A stretch of DNA of 64,000 nt. Source: Lagopus muta. Taxonomy: Eukaryota > Chordata > Aves > Galliformes > Phasianidae. The notes beneath the pieces are model-generated. The model was not told the DNA's origin. It worked only from the letters and a program-made list of their open reading frames with translations, and searched no databases. The position numbers were made by a program, and so were the translations under genes. How positions within the stretch are numbered: the first letter of the stretch is position 1; the number at the start of each line of letters is the position of its first letter. Shown here in pieces: positions 1 through 13,100 of this stretch. The stretch lies in assembly GCF_023343835.1 (NCBI RefSeq), contig NC_064437.1, forward strand, positions 4,168,001-4,232,000, read 5' to 3'.

Positions 1-1022
1 CATCAAGATTAGCTATCTTGCTTGGGTACTTGTGATACGGTCTTTACAATAGGTCACTTGTTAAATATTAACCAGGTACGTGGTTTAATCGCATAGCAGC
101 AAAATAATGGGAACAATTCTCATCCCTGAAGCCCAGAAGTGGGAGCCTCACCTGTAATAAAATCCCACTGAGACTCTGGTGCTGCCTCCTGGGCCAGCTG
201 GTCCCAGGCTCCTTTCCCACGTTTGGGGATAAACACTGCTGTCAGCAATGCCAGGCAGGGACCCACCAGCCCACTCAATGCAGCCCAGCTGTATTATGGG
301 TCTGGTGGAGGGCCAGGGTACCTATAAACATTGGTCTGGTCTTCAGCCAAGCTGCTGGGGAACTATTCTGCCCCAGGGCTGGGGTATTTATCTTTGCACC
401 CATTCTAGAATGGTGCTAATTTGAATTGCCACAAGAGGGAAGAGGAAAAAAGGAAACTGAAGGGACGTGGGCTGGGGAGACAATGTTGAGCCTGTGTGGT
501 GTATGCCATACTGGCATGCAGTCTGTCATTGGCTTTGGACAAGGATCTTTTATTTACTCTCTGATATTTGTTTTGTTTCCTGCCTAAGCAAGAAACATCC
601 TGCTGAACAACACAACTGGGTTGCTATTTATTTTGAAGTAGCTGCAAGAGGTTTGAAAGATGCGGCACTCAGATTTCCTTGGGCTTTTTCTTCCCCTTCA
701 ACCTGAGGGATCGCTGTCGGCAGAAGACCATAATCCCAATGCAAAGTCCCCTGATGTGTTTTGAGCCCTATAACTACACCCCGTATTCATCAAGGAGAAG
801 CAGTGCAGGGTCACAGGGAGGCTCAGCTGAGCCTTGCATTGATGCAGGTCTCCCTTCCCTCTGAGGAATTCCTGATTTCACTTTGCTGTTTTGTGGGCTC
901 AGTATCAAAGCACTTGAAGTTCTCGTCCTTAAGATGAATAAATTTTTTTAGACTACTGAAAGGGCCAGGAAAAAAAAAAAAGAAACACCAACCCTGTTCT
1001 CTCTTTTATCTTGTCCTCTCAG
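1..1022. other. No exon recognised; probable FYB2 intron
   Basis: No stretch here has an acceptor, an open frame and a donor that fit the phase of the first recognised FYB2 exon at 1023. The open frame at 679-864 has a pyrimidine-rich run before it and a possible donor near 848, but its residues do not resemble the FYB family. No CR1 tail is seen. Because FYB2 exons begin immediately after, this is most likely intronic sequence between the upstream proline-rich coding part of FYB2 and the exon at 1023. Confidence 0.5.
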
Positions 1023-1111
1023 CACTCAACGTGAAGAGCAGCATAATTACGAGAAAACCTTGATGTACCTGAATCAGTCTGAGGACACCACAACCTTGTG
1101 TGTCATTGAAG
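1023..1111 (+). CDS. FYB2: FYB2 exon with HNYEKTL motif
   Basis: Flanked by a pyrimidine-rich tract ending CTCTCAG and a GT donor at 1112. It begins with one base of a split codon, reads [18 protein letters not shown] onward for 29 codons, and leaves one base. The EEQHNYE core resembles the corresponding mammalian FYB2 segment from memory (EEPHNYE). The frame is open only in this phase. Confidence 0.75.
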
Positions 1112-4100
1112 GTACTCTGCAATACAAGACTTTTAAAAGAATTACATGCTGTCTGGGCCACAGCCTTAAAAAGGGGAATAACATAGCTGCTTCGGCTTGG
1201 AAAAGCAGTTGAATGTTGGTTGGGGTGAGAAAAAATGACTCCCTTGGCTTGTGGACAGAGGGACTGGGGTACTGATCAAAAATAAATTTGGATTTTGGTT
1301 ATGAGATGATTCTAGTATGGTAAAATTGCCATGAGGAGAATTAGTAAGATATTGCCTATGGGGAAGAGAAAGTAGAGAAGATAGTGAAGCAGACCTCCAT
1401 TTTTTCTTGGGAATGGGTATTTTTACCATAAGGATCACTTCCATCTCCACCACTACTTTCTCCCAGTATAACAATCTCTATCAGGATTGCCACTGTTCTG
1501 TCTTTCATTTTTTAAAAAATCTTCTGCTTTTGGAGGTTGTTAGCTTTTGCCCTGTTCATTGTTTTAATCTACCATTAGAATGGCAGAAAAACAGCCTCCC
1601 TGGGGAAACTCACCATAGCCCTTTTGGGTTTGCCTCGAGGGCTATGAAAACTGTGGCCAGCCAAAATTGTTGCTTGCAATCCTCTGAACATAAGCCAAAG
1701 CTAAATAGCAAACTCAGGGACCACGGCTGGAGGGACCTTGTGAATCTGTGCCTGGATGCTGAGCATGGAATAAATCTGGGGTTTGCAACGTGATGTGCAG
1801 TCAATTAAAAACTAATACCTGTTCACAATTATCTTTTTTAGTACCTAAGGTAGAACCTCAAGAACACAAGGTGAGTCTCTTCACAGCCTGTTTTGGCATT
1901 CTAGGCTTGAGTATATTGTATGTACCTTCCTCAAAACTTTTGCTATTGGTATTTCCTCTATGCTGAGTGTTTCTGTATGTGTGCTGTCTGTGAAGACTCT
2001 CAAAGAATAAATAAGAAATTGCAGAGGGGACATGAAGATTAATGAGGTTTCCAAACACAGCTGGGAAGAGCGTCAGTCCCCTTGACTTCCTCTGCAAACG
2101 TGTCAGGAAGTGGTAAAGTCATCTGGACCTTGGTGGCAGACCAAGTAATTGTCAAGCACTGATATCAAGATCATAAATTTTGAGGGCAAAATCCACTGAA
2201 TTTGCTCTGGAAGCTCCTGCCAAAGGCGAGCTGGTGCTGGTAATCCCTCTGTGAAGGCATAAAAGCAATGTTGAGCTTCCTGATCATGGAAGTGCACTTT
2301 GAGCTTTGGCTCATAAGTGAGGGCAACGTCTGTGGGGACAACCATATGGACTCTGGTCCTCTGCTGCATGGATGGCTTACTGCAAACTGCAGCTTGACTC
2401 TTCTCATGTTACCCTAGTTACAAAACCAGTGGTAGTGGAGGTGTCCTGCAGGATGATGCATTGCACAGGGCAGGAATTGTCTCCAGGGAAGCCCTTTGTG
2501 GCTGCACAGCTCACAGTGAGGAACTGGGCTGAGAGAGCATCACCTCATGCAGGAAGATGATTGGGTGTTGGTTCTGGTTCTGCTGAAAGGGGAAAAAACT
2601 GCTCTTTGGAAAATCTCAAACTCCACTTTCAAATGCTGACATGCAAAGCAATCAATTTGTCTAGGAAGCAGCACTGACTTCCAAATTCACTTATCTATGC
2701 ATGATTTGCAGAGAGGTTCTGTGGCTCATCTGTAGCCTTGTTTTACAGAAGGTTGGAAAATCTTTATTTTCAAGTAATAAAAACCTCTCCCTCCTCTTCT
2801 GTAAGCTCTCCAACCTGTAATTGCTTTCGGCCTCATCCCTTGCACCACTACACTATTTCCATGCAGTTTGTCAATATGTATATCCTCTGTCTTGTAGAGT
2901 AGAGGAAACATCCTTGCCTGATGGCTGTTCCAAATGTAAAAGCTTTATGAGCTTTCTGAAGAAATATTTCTTTAAATAGTAAATGACAGTTTAGGTACCA
3001 TGTAGAAGCTTGACTTGCCACAAAAAGCACAGGGGCTGAAGACTTTCTTCTTCTTTATTCTAGAAACAGAAGAATTTTCTCTTTGGTGAATCCAGGTAAT
3101 TTCCTTTTCTTTCTCCTAAACTGCTTCTAACCCACAGCTAATCCAGGTTGAAGTTGGGATATTGTAACACCTGGGAAACAGATTGAAGTTTCAATACAAT
3201 TTAGTGACCAGGAAAAGGATAAATTATCATGTCCTTTGGTGTCAGCACTCAAGACTTCTTAGCTTGTTTTCATTCTAAAACGTATCTGGAGGAAGCTGAG
3301 TCTCTTTCCTCTGGCAAAAAAAAAAAAATAAAATAAAATAAAAAAATCATATTGTCTTTTCACACTGAAACCTGAACTTTAGGAAGGGAGAGGTATGGAG
3401 CTCTCAAAATGGGAAACACAGTTCTAGCTCTGAAGCTGTAAGGCAAGGTCCACACCAAATGTCACCCTGCCAGTGACCTGTTTCAGACTCCTTGTGTTAA
3501 TTATTGACACTGGTTGGAGGCTGCATCGCTGGTGGGACTTGAAGAAGCATGGGATAAAAGGGGGTTTTCCCATTTCAGTGGGAATCATTAAGATGCTGTG
3601 GGGAGAAAGATGTCACGTTCTGGTTCTCTTAATGTGTTCTCTAAATCACATGTAGCACGGCAGGAAGCAAGTCTTGAGAGCCAGGTATCACTGTGGGCAC
3701 ATGGATCTAGCTTGTCCATTGGTGCTATGAGAGAACAGTCATCTCAGCTTGTCTCTTCTTAAAAGAGTGATTGCTATTACCCTGAATAACCAGTGGCCAA
3801 ATCCAAACCTAAGATTGGGATCTGCCCTGATGGTACCAAAGGTGTTTATGGGCACTTACATCACTAAAGGGAGAATGAGCTGCCTACTGTGACATGGTCA
3901 TTAAGCAATCTGTGTGGCAGTGACTTCACTTAATGTCTCTGTTCTGACATCTCTCCCATTTCTGAAATTTGCAGTCCCAGAAGAGCTATAATAGAGGATG
4001 AGAAAGAAGGAAAAACAAGTCTTGAAAGAGAGAAACAGGAAGTGAAGAAGGTATTCAATTTATCATATTCTTGAGAACATATTATGTCCTCTCATTTTCT

Positions 4101-7100
4101 CCTTTTACCCTCTTTTGTTGATGAAGCAATTGAAATATTTGATTCTTTAACTACTTATTGTTTTGTTTTTTTTTAATCTCTTACTTTGTTTGCCCATTAC
4201 TCAACCAGAACTGCCTAAATAGCATGTAATGCTGCCAGGAGTCACATATGGCTATTGGAAATCCCTCGTGGAAAGGGGGTGTGAAACCCTTCTAAGTCCA
4301 CAGAAGGATATCTTATTTGCTTATATGTATGTTGTATTAACATATATCAGAAAACCGTATCTGAATACTCAATCAACTGAATCAGATGTCTGATCTCAGC
4401 CAGGTGGAAATGAATACATAATTCTCAGTGACCAAGCCAGGGAAGATGGCAGAGGTGGGATGAAGGCGTTGCATATGAGGCAGGATGTGACCAGTACCCC
4501 CCAAAGGTTGGCAAAAGACAGAGCAAAACCCTGTGAGTATCTCGTTTGGCTGTCGTGTGTTTCTTCAATGTTCAGTCCCATCTGTTGCCCAAATGTCTCT
4601 TCCATATGGGAAAAGATGTTAAAATTGAATGCAACTCTTGAACCAATTTAGTTAAACCAGGGCAAAAGGTTGCATGTGCATTTGTATTCTGGTCTGAATC
4701 ATTTATTTTGGTTTTGCAAATAGCTTCCTAAGTTGGTTAACCATCTGCATAACTCAAATTGAGGTGTTTGTTTTCCTAACAGATTACCCTTATCCAAGGG
4801 AGCTGAAATCCACCTCCTCTGCTTCTCATAATTTATTGAGTCTCAGAAGAGCATTTGGCTGAGGCTTGTGGTGGAAGCACATGTGAGCACGTGGAGAGCC
4901 TGGCGTCTCCTCCTGTCCCTCATTAGGATGGAGTATGGTTGTTGTTCCAGCGAGTCTTCTTTTACAGTTATGGCATCTGACCTCAGTGTTCCCCTGTCGA
5001 GATGCTCTGAGGTTGGTGCACAGCTCTAGATGCTGAGCTGCACAGTCCAAGCCAGCCATGATTGTAAATGCTATTCCATAGCTTCAGGTAGAAGTGCACG
5101 GGCTGTATTCAGCAGTGGTCAGGCAGTGGAATGGGCAGCCCAGGGAGGTGGTGGAGTCACTGACCTTGGAGGTGTTCAAGGAACGTTTGGATGTTGTGTT
5201 CAGGAATATGGTTTAGTGAGAACTATTGGTGATGGGTGGATGGTTGGACTGGATGATCTTGCAGGTCTTTTCCAACCTTGGTGTTTCTGTGATTCTGCTA
5301 AGACTTGACTGCCCCTGCAAGATGTTAATGTGAAAGAGAGGTTTGCTATGCTGGGCAATGTGGACAGAGCAGAGGTGTGATGAAGAAGGTGCAAATTGGC
5401 TGTGGTTGTTATTGGTGTGGTTCTGGGGATTTATTTCATTTTTATTTTAAACTGCTTCACAGTAATTTGGTTGGGGTCTGTTTCTGTAAGCAATGTTGCT
5501 GGTTGGTTGACCTTGGATGGCTGGAAGCAGTTTCTGATGGGCAGTTTTTAAGAAGTGTTAATGGTAGGCCTCCTGCTATTGCTCCACCAGAAGCTGGCTC
5601 TGGGAACTTGTTTCCCCTCCCTTCATCCTTCTCACCTTCAAGGAGAATTGCTCTCTTAGTGGCTTGTTTGGCAGAAATTTCTGTGATTCACTAGAGCATT
5701 CTGTGGTGTTGCACGTTTCTGGTGAGACCTACTGTGTGCCCTTGTGTTCATCTAGAAACAGTATCTGCTATTATGTTTGTGGCTGCATTTCTACATTATT
5801 CTAACTCATTTAAATACGTCAAAGATTTATTATTGCCACTGAAAAAGTCCTTGAGGAATAAATCTTACCTAACCTCATGAGTTGCAGCTCTCATGCTTTG
5901 TTTCCATGGAATATCTCCTGGTGGAAGACTTTTCTGGGAGACTCTCCCTCCTCTTGTCCTTCCCAGCATATCTACAGGTATATTCTCAATGGATTGGCCC
6001 ATTATTTGTCTCAGCATTGCTACCAACCATGCTAAGCTCTCCTACAATAATTTCTGCAAACATCCATTAATTCTCTCCTGGGATATTTTCAGCTGAGGAG
6101 CAACCTTCTCAAAGCTGCCATAACTGAGAATACCAATGGATATTTTATATTTCTTTAATATACTGCAAAACTTTTATCTTCAAGTTTTAAAATGTTAAAT
6201 TTCTCTGAAGTCTTTTAAAGTTCTTCTGAAAGTAGTCCTGAGTAGTGGCTTTTGTGGGCTCCTAGAATGGAAAGTATACCTGAAAGCTCTCATTTACTGT
6301 GGCATCGCCTGTCAACCTTAACAGCTGCCCATGACCTGAGAGAAGTTGCACAGAAAAGCTCCTAAAGCAGAGGTCCTTTCTCATCTGCAGTGTACTATGG
6401 TGCTCCTGAACCAACCGAAGACAGACCAACCTCAAGACCAAACCATCATCAGCTCCTGCTGACCCCAGAGGATGTGTATGATGATGTTGAGGGACTTCAA
6501 GACAGACTGTGAGTATGGATCAACTCTTCACTAAAGCTGAAATGAAATGTCTTTTATAAATTGTGCTGCCATAAATACCCATGTAATACTTCTTTCTTGC
6601 CTTCAAGCAGCCATGCTTCAGATGCCTCAAGTCCATCTGCTTCAGACAGCAGTAAGTGTAGCACACGGGGCTGCTTTTAATTTGGATGGTGCCTGGGAGA
6701 TGACGTGAATACCTCCATCTAACTTTCAACATCCATGATGTCTCCTCCTGGCCTGATAGCTTTGAATTCCCATTTAAACCAGTGGGGAGCAATGTTTGTA
6801 TCTAGTGTGGAATTCATGTGAGCAACTTTGAAGCCTCTGTATGGGTAATATGTAAAGGCCTGGATGCATTTTACCCAGCAAAACTCACCTCATTGCTACC
6901 AAGTGTGACTTGTGATAATGGTCTGCCTTGGTTTTAAATTTCAGGAAGCAACTATGAGGAAACATATGAAGATGTTGAAACTGGGAGTGATAATCCAGCA
7001 AAAGAGAAGTAAGTTGCAGTTTACTAGCCTGAATTTCAAACTTGATCTTGAATGCCAAGTACTGGCTGGAAGCCTTATTTTCCTAATGCAACTGCAAGCA

Positions 7101-10100
7101 GTTGCTGTATGGGTGGATTTATTTCTCTTCTCTCCCTCTTTTCCCTTTGGCTGACATTTAGGAAACAACAGTTACCAAATTTATGTCCCTAAGCAGCAAG
7201 GCCTTCCTATGAGAGCCTGTAACGCTCTCCATCCAGTGAACCAATTCCTCTTCTAGAGCCCTACTTGCATGAAATACGCAGGGCAATCTGACCCTCCTCT
7301 TGCACAAAAAGGTTGTTCAGCTGTAACTGAAAAATGGCATCTCCTCACATGCCAAAATGCTCAAGAGACAAACAGAGGCATTGTCCTTGTAGAAGGGACA
7401 ACAAATATTTTGGATCACAGACGATTGGAAAGCTGAAAGGAGCCCAGGTTGTGAGCTAATGCCCGCAGCTGGTATGTTCTATGTTACATGCAACCTGCTC
7501 CTTTTTACAGGGCTTCTTGTGATATTTGCTTCCAGAAGGTGTGTTATAAAAGCAATGAGTTTAGCAGCCTCAGGTTTATATGTTGCCAGGGTTTCCTTAG
7601 TGGATTAAGAGGTGAAACTTGAAGTTAGTTGTGTTTTCACTTATTTGCTCTGTGAGGTTCCCTACCCTTGCAGATTTCCTGCGTCCCTTTGAACGAAATA
7701 GAGACAGCCTCTGGGAATGGCACATGGGCTGCTGATGCTGCACACAATTACTGTGAGTGCATCTGGTGGCTGTGTTCTAAGGAGTAGCGTGGGAGGAATA
7801 ATAAGGTGTTTCTGTACATCTGCTTCTCCCCTATGAATGTGGGACTCGTACTGGTGTGCATCTGGATTTGAATCTAGTGTGCACCAGAGAAGGGGGGGGG
7901 AAACTATAGGAAACTTGAAACCCTGAAGGTGATGGGGCAGTTATTAAAAGGTGACAGCATCACTTCTCCACAGATGATAATTCTTGGGGAAATGGAGGAG
8001 CAATGCATCTTGCTGGAGCTTGCAAAGGAATTTTACAAGAGAGCTGGGGCTGGGACCAAGTTCACAGAGTTCAGAACTCAGTATCTGAACCCCCCAAACC
8101 ACTCTTAATGAAATTTTTACATACATATAAAATGTTTTTAATAGTACTTGTGCGTGGATAATGACCCCATGTGAGGATCTTGGTTCTGTGTTTCTCTTTC
8201 CATTGAAAATCACTACAGATTTGCAACCTCTCGTAAGCTTGAGAGAGAAATGCATGCGGTGGAATGTCTGCATGAAGGGTGTAGGAAAGAAATATGTGAT
8301 GAGGAGGGACATAGAACAACATTCTAGATGTCCTCCTTTAATGTGAGCTGTGGTTGGCCAGGAATTTTTTCTCCTTTTCATTGTGAATTTTTTAACTCCA
8401 AATACATCTGGGTCAGAAAAGGACAGGAACAGACTTCACCTCTTCTGTATTTCAGCTCCTGTTATCATTGAAAAATTTGAAGCCAAACAAAAGATTTGAT
8501 CTTGGACATTATAATTGATCGCCTTTTCCTTCATCTTTATCCATCCCGTTGGAGCCATTGTTCATCCTCATTATGCTGTTAGGCTTAAAATGTATTGCTG
8601 GAGGAGGTTCTGAGCTTCAAGTTCTCAAGGGATATGAGTGTTGCAGTTCACATACTTCAGAGCCTCTTTAATTAAAAATCTTTTCTATTTTGGACAGAGC
8701 AGAAAAACAAAAGAGATTTGGAAAGCTGTTTAAGATAGAAAAATTGAAACTGAAAAATACCAGGTTCAAGGAAAACTTAAGGTAAGCAGGCTTTGGTTGC
8801 TCAGCCTTTTCCCCCCTCTAAATCTGAGCCATTGTATCTGCAGTAATTTGAGAGCAGGAATAAGGAGCATAGCTTTACCTGTGAAACGACACTCAAACTG
8901 CTTCTGTCAACTCATGGAGATTTGTTTCGGCAGATGTGGCCAATGGTCCATCTATGTGGCTTCCTTTATGTCAGAAACCTGCAGAAGCTGGTCTGACAGC
9001 AGCATCCCCTGGCACAGCTTCACAACTTAAGATCCTCATGTCTCTCTTTTGACAAATACTGTTGGTGTCAGGGACCCTGTGCATCCAGAAGCGTTCTGCA
9101 TTGCTTTAGCAGCAAGCATGGTGTGCCACCAGTGTGTCAGTACTCATGGCATTCTGGGCAATGCTGATGTGAAAGCTGGTTTCTAACAGCCTCTTCCTCT
9201 ATCTTCAGGTTGTTTTCCATGTCGGCGCCAAATTTAGGTAAGCAGCATACATGTCTGGCACTTGGGAATGTGTGTGTGGGGGGGGGGGGAAATGGTGAAT
9301 TGCACAGTGGAAAAGATTTTATGCATTGTGCCTCTCTGAAAATAATGTGTCAGTGTTCATTTGAAGGCTTAATAGGGGATTGCACTGCCATTAAGAGTGG
9401 TTTTTGTTGGTGGTTTTGTTGTGTTTTGTTTTTTTTTTTTCTTCTTTTCTGAAAGGTCCTTCAGATTTTAATATATCCTGTGAGGCAACATGGGAAGCAG
9501 TCCTTGCTGAGCAAGAGCAGCTTTCTGCAAAGTTTCAGTGCTTTCCAGGCAGTAACTGCCCATTGAAGGGACTATCATGCCTTCTGTAAATGGGGTGGGG
9601 ATACCAACTGTCCCATGCACAAGCCTGGGGATGGCGATAGAGTGAACATCCCACATCCCTGGGGTGGGAACTCTGGGATAGTGCAGCTGGGGCTTTGAAA
9701 ACCCAAGCACCCTGCCTTGTGCTGGAGTCGTGGCCTGTCTTTGGAGCTGTGGGGTCTTCCTTTTGCATTGCCTTTACCCCCTTGAGTTGAGTGACTTGCA
9801 GCACCCTCAGTTCTCTTCTGCAATAAATAGCTTTGAGTGCTGGATCCAGAATTACCTTCCCAATAACATTTTCTGCTGCCTTTGGGTGCCAGCAGATGTC
9901 TCCCAGGAGGACATGGTGTACGACGATGCTGAGACCGAGCAAAAAGACCCCAGGTGAGGAGGGCTTCTACCAGCACTGGTCAAGGAGATGAGTTTTCTGG
10001 GGACCCTACAGTGCTATGAGGGTCAGGAGCAGGTCAGGACCCTCTCCTCTGGAGACAGTCCAGATGCACTCTGCTTGTGTGTTTAATTTGGCAAGAAACA

Positions 10101-13100
10101 TCCCCCCCAAATGCTTCTTTGACATTACATAGTGCCAGAGATGTGAAAAGGAGTGAGATGCTCACTGCCACACGGCAAAGTTGGGATCGTTTTTCTAAGG
10201 AAGGAAAAGCCCAGCTCCCAGTGCTGATAATCAGCGAAGTCCTGGCGAGCTCCTTGTCAGAAAAATTGCTGTTAATGGAAACAGCATGTCTCGTGCCTGG
10301 CTGCCAGATGATGGTGGAGGCAGTGTGTGCCTCTACAAAGCGAGCTCATGTTTGCATCTGGGTGGGAGCTGGGAGGAGGCAGGGAAAAATCATGGCTTTG
10401 TACAGCCTGAGTTTGGGGAGGGGATGCGTCCTGCTTGCAAAACCTGAATTAGTGCAGTGCTTTTCCCTCCCTCCTCTCAGAGAGAAGGATGACAAGTGCA
10501 AAACGTGGATGCCAAAATTCCTGATGGCAAAAGAAGTGAAGGACCGACGGAGGAGCAGTGACGACGTGGAAAGGTCTTTATGGGTGTTATATGTTTCTCC
10601 CATGTTTAATGCTGTACTGAATCGTGCTGCGTTTCTCTGAAGCCATTTGCAGGAGCAGGATGCCTTTGCTTAAGCAAACATTTAGTATTTGGCTGCTGCT
10701 CCAAGGCCCTTTTAGGAAACTTCAGGAAGTATCCTGAATTCAGAATAAGCTCTTGGAGCTGTATGCAAGTGAGGGGTGCCTTGTGGGTCTTATGCTGGAG
10801 CTGTACCTGTTCTTCCCACTTAGCTGAGACAATAGGGTGTAATTGCTGTGCATTGGGCTGCTTTGTTGGTGTGCTCAGTTCCATTCCCCTTCCACTTTTC
10901 CCTTGATCAAATATTCAGTCTTCAATCACGATCAACTGTTGCCATTTTGGCAAGACCCTTCGTTTTAGAAGACCCCCCTACAGTCTGCATGTCCCCTTGC
11001 CCTTAATTTAAAGTATTGAATTCTTTTCAATTTTATTGTTCCCAGCCAGAATTACCACATTGCCTCTTGTTGTACTATTTGGGCCTGAAAACAAGCAAAA
11101 CCAAGACTTTTTGTTACTGGTGCTGCAAAGACTCTCATAGGAAGCAGGCAATTTCATTTCCCTTTTAGATCAGATAAATATGCACTGCAGCTGAGGTTTT
11201 TTTTGTGACCCGGTCCCTGGGACTTCAAACACATAGAAGTCAGTGATATATTTTCTGGGTTCTTACCACAGAGTTCCTGTGTGGGGCTGCTGAAACACTG
11301 CTTGTTGTGTAGCATAGGACTGTGTGTATGGTTGTACAGAGCACCAGGAAGCTGATGCGATTTCATCAGCTCCTTACAGAGCACAGGTTCTCTAGCCTGA
11401 GTCTGCCAATGGCAAATCTCTTAACAGCTTAGAAATCCTTGATTTCATCTCTTGCTTCCTCTTCCTCTTAAAATTTAGAGCATGAAAGTTAGCCAACTCT
11501 GTCTTATTTACTGCAAGTTGCTTTTTCTCCCTCCCATCTTAGTTTTAAAATGAATGCCACAGCTGTAAATCTGTGTATAGATCAGAAAGAGTGGCATCTC
11601 CATCTCCATGGCATTTGCTCCCCTTCACATAGTTTTAAGAGCCAATTTTAATTTTACAGTGCCACATAAAATTCTGCTTTGGTTATATCCTGCTCCACGA
11701 GCTAAAAAAGCAACAGAAATAGGCAGGACTTTTGAACCCCTCTTCATAAATGGCTCACGATAAAGGTTACCTGGGGACCCTTTGTGTCTGAGTATAAATA
11801 AAAACAGAACAAGATGAATTGTTGGGGGCAAACTCAATTGTCTATGAAAACTCAACTGATTTGGAAACCTTGATGAAGTGTTTATTTGTTCTCATGCCAT
11901 TTACAGGGAGCATGCTTGGTCCAAAAGCTGATACCAAATGGCTCAAGTTATGCTCACCACCACGTTTGAGTCACTTACTGACCCCTTTATGAAAAACAGT
12001 GATATGAGTGGTGTGCTTTGCTCTCATAAGCGTTCATTGCAGAAAAGCCTGGAGCAAGGCTTCGGGTTGCATTTCTCACTGTTTCCCAGTACCAGGGATT
12101 ATTTAAACAATGCTCAGAAGTGTGTGTTTCTCTCTCTTGGTGCAGAAGTATCTTTAAATTCAAGAAGAGCAATGCAGAAAAAAATAAGATGGAAAATGAA
12201 GAGAAGATATTTAGAGAAACATTTCTGGTACGTGTCTGTTTTTGCGCACTTGCTGTGCCAGAGGAGGATGAAGGATTAAGAGAAGCATGGTGAAAATTTG
12301 TCTTTATTTACACTGGCAGAGATATCCAACTAGCCTGCTGCATCATCTCCTCATCAAGGATCTCCATCAGCGATGTTGCCAGGCTTTTCATAGAACCATA
12401 GAATGGTTTGAGATGGAAAGGACCCTTAGAGGCCACCTAGCCCAACTCCCCTACAGTAAACAGGGGGCACCCTTGGCTCCATCAGGTGCTCAGAGCCCAT
12501 ACAGCCTGGGCTTGAGTGTCTCCAGTGATGGGGCAGGCACCACCTCTCTGTGCAGTGTGTTTCAGTGCCTCACTAGCCTTATTCTAAAAAACCTCTTCCT
12601 TATATCCTATCCTAAACCTGCCCTCTTTCCATTTGAAGCCATTTTCCCCTTGTTCGATCACAACAGACCCCTCTTTTGCCCCAAGCAAAGCCTCACTACT
12701 TCACCCTTTCACTGCCCTTAGAGACATCGCATGTCAGTATGGAGTTACATCTGACCTTGTTCTCTGCCTACAGTATGACAAGGAGATCCGAGTCATCAAC
12801 ACAGCAACCGCTGCATGCTCCATCCCCAGCATGAGGAGAGCTGACCTCCCGCTCACAGCTGGAGAACAGCTGGATGTGATCGATGTCACCGAGGGCAGCG
12901 CAGTGATATGCCGCAATTCAGAGGGCAGATGTAAGTCTGTAGGAGCTCTCTGGCACAGGTAGTCAGTGTTCAACCTGGTTTTAAGGAGCAAATTGACTTG
13001 GTAAATAATATGACGTGCTTTGTGTTGAGCCACTGCTGCTATATTTGCTCAGGAATTTACTAATTTGCTGTTTTTCCCCCTTTTCTCAGATGGGTATGTC

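Noticed and set aside
679..864. Open frame with serine-rich FYB-like composition before the first FYB2 exon
   Set aside because: Composition alone is suggestive but neither phase nor residues tie it to the exon at 1023; left as intron.
4447..4532. Candidate FYB2 exon ending at GTGAGT (reads [10 protein letters not shown]...GKRQSKT)
   Set aside because: It has an excellent donor but no polypyrimidine tract at the acceptor, and its length leaves the wrong phase for the exon at 6391.
9404..9589. Possible FYB2 exon starting at 9456 after CTGAAAG
   Set aside because: The frame fits the incoming base, but the sequence runs to a TAA with no donor, and the exon at 9893 fits both phase and family motif better.
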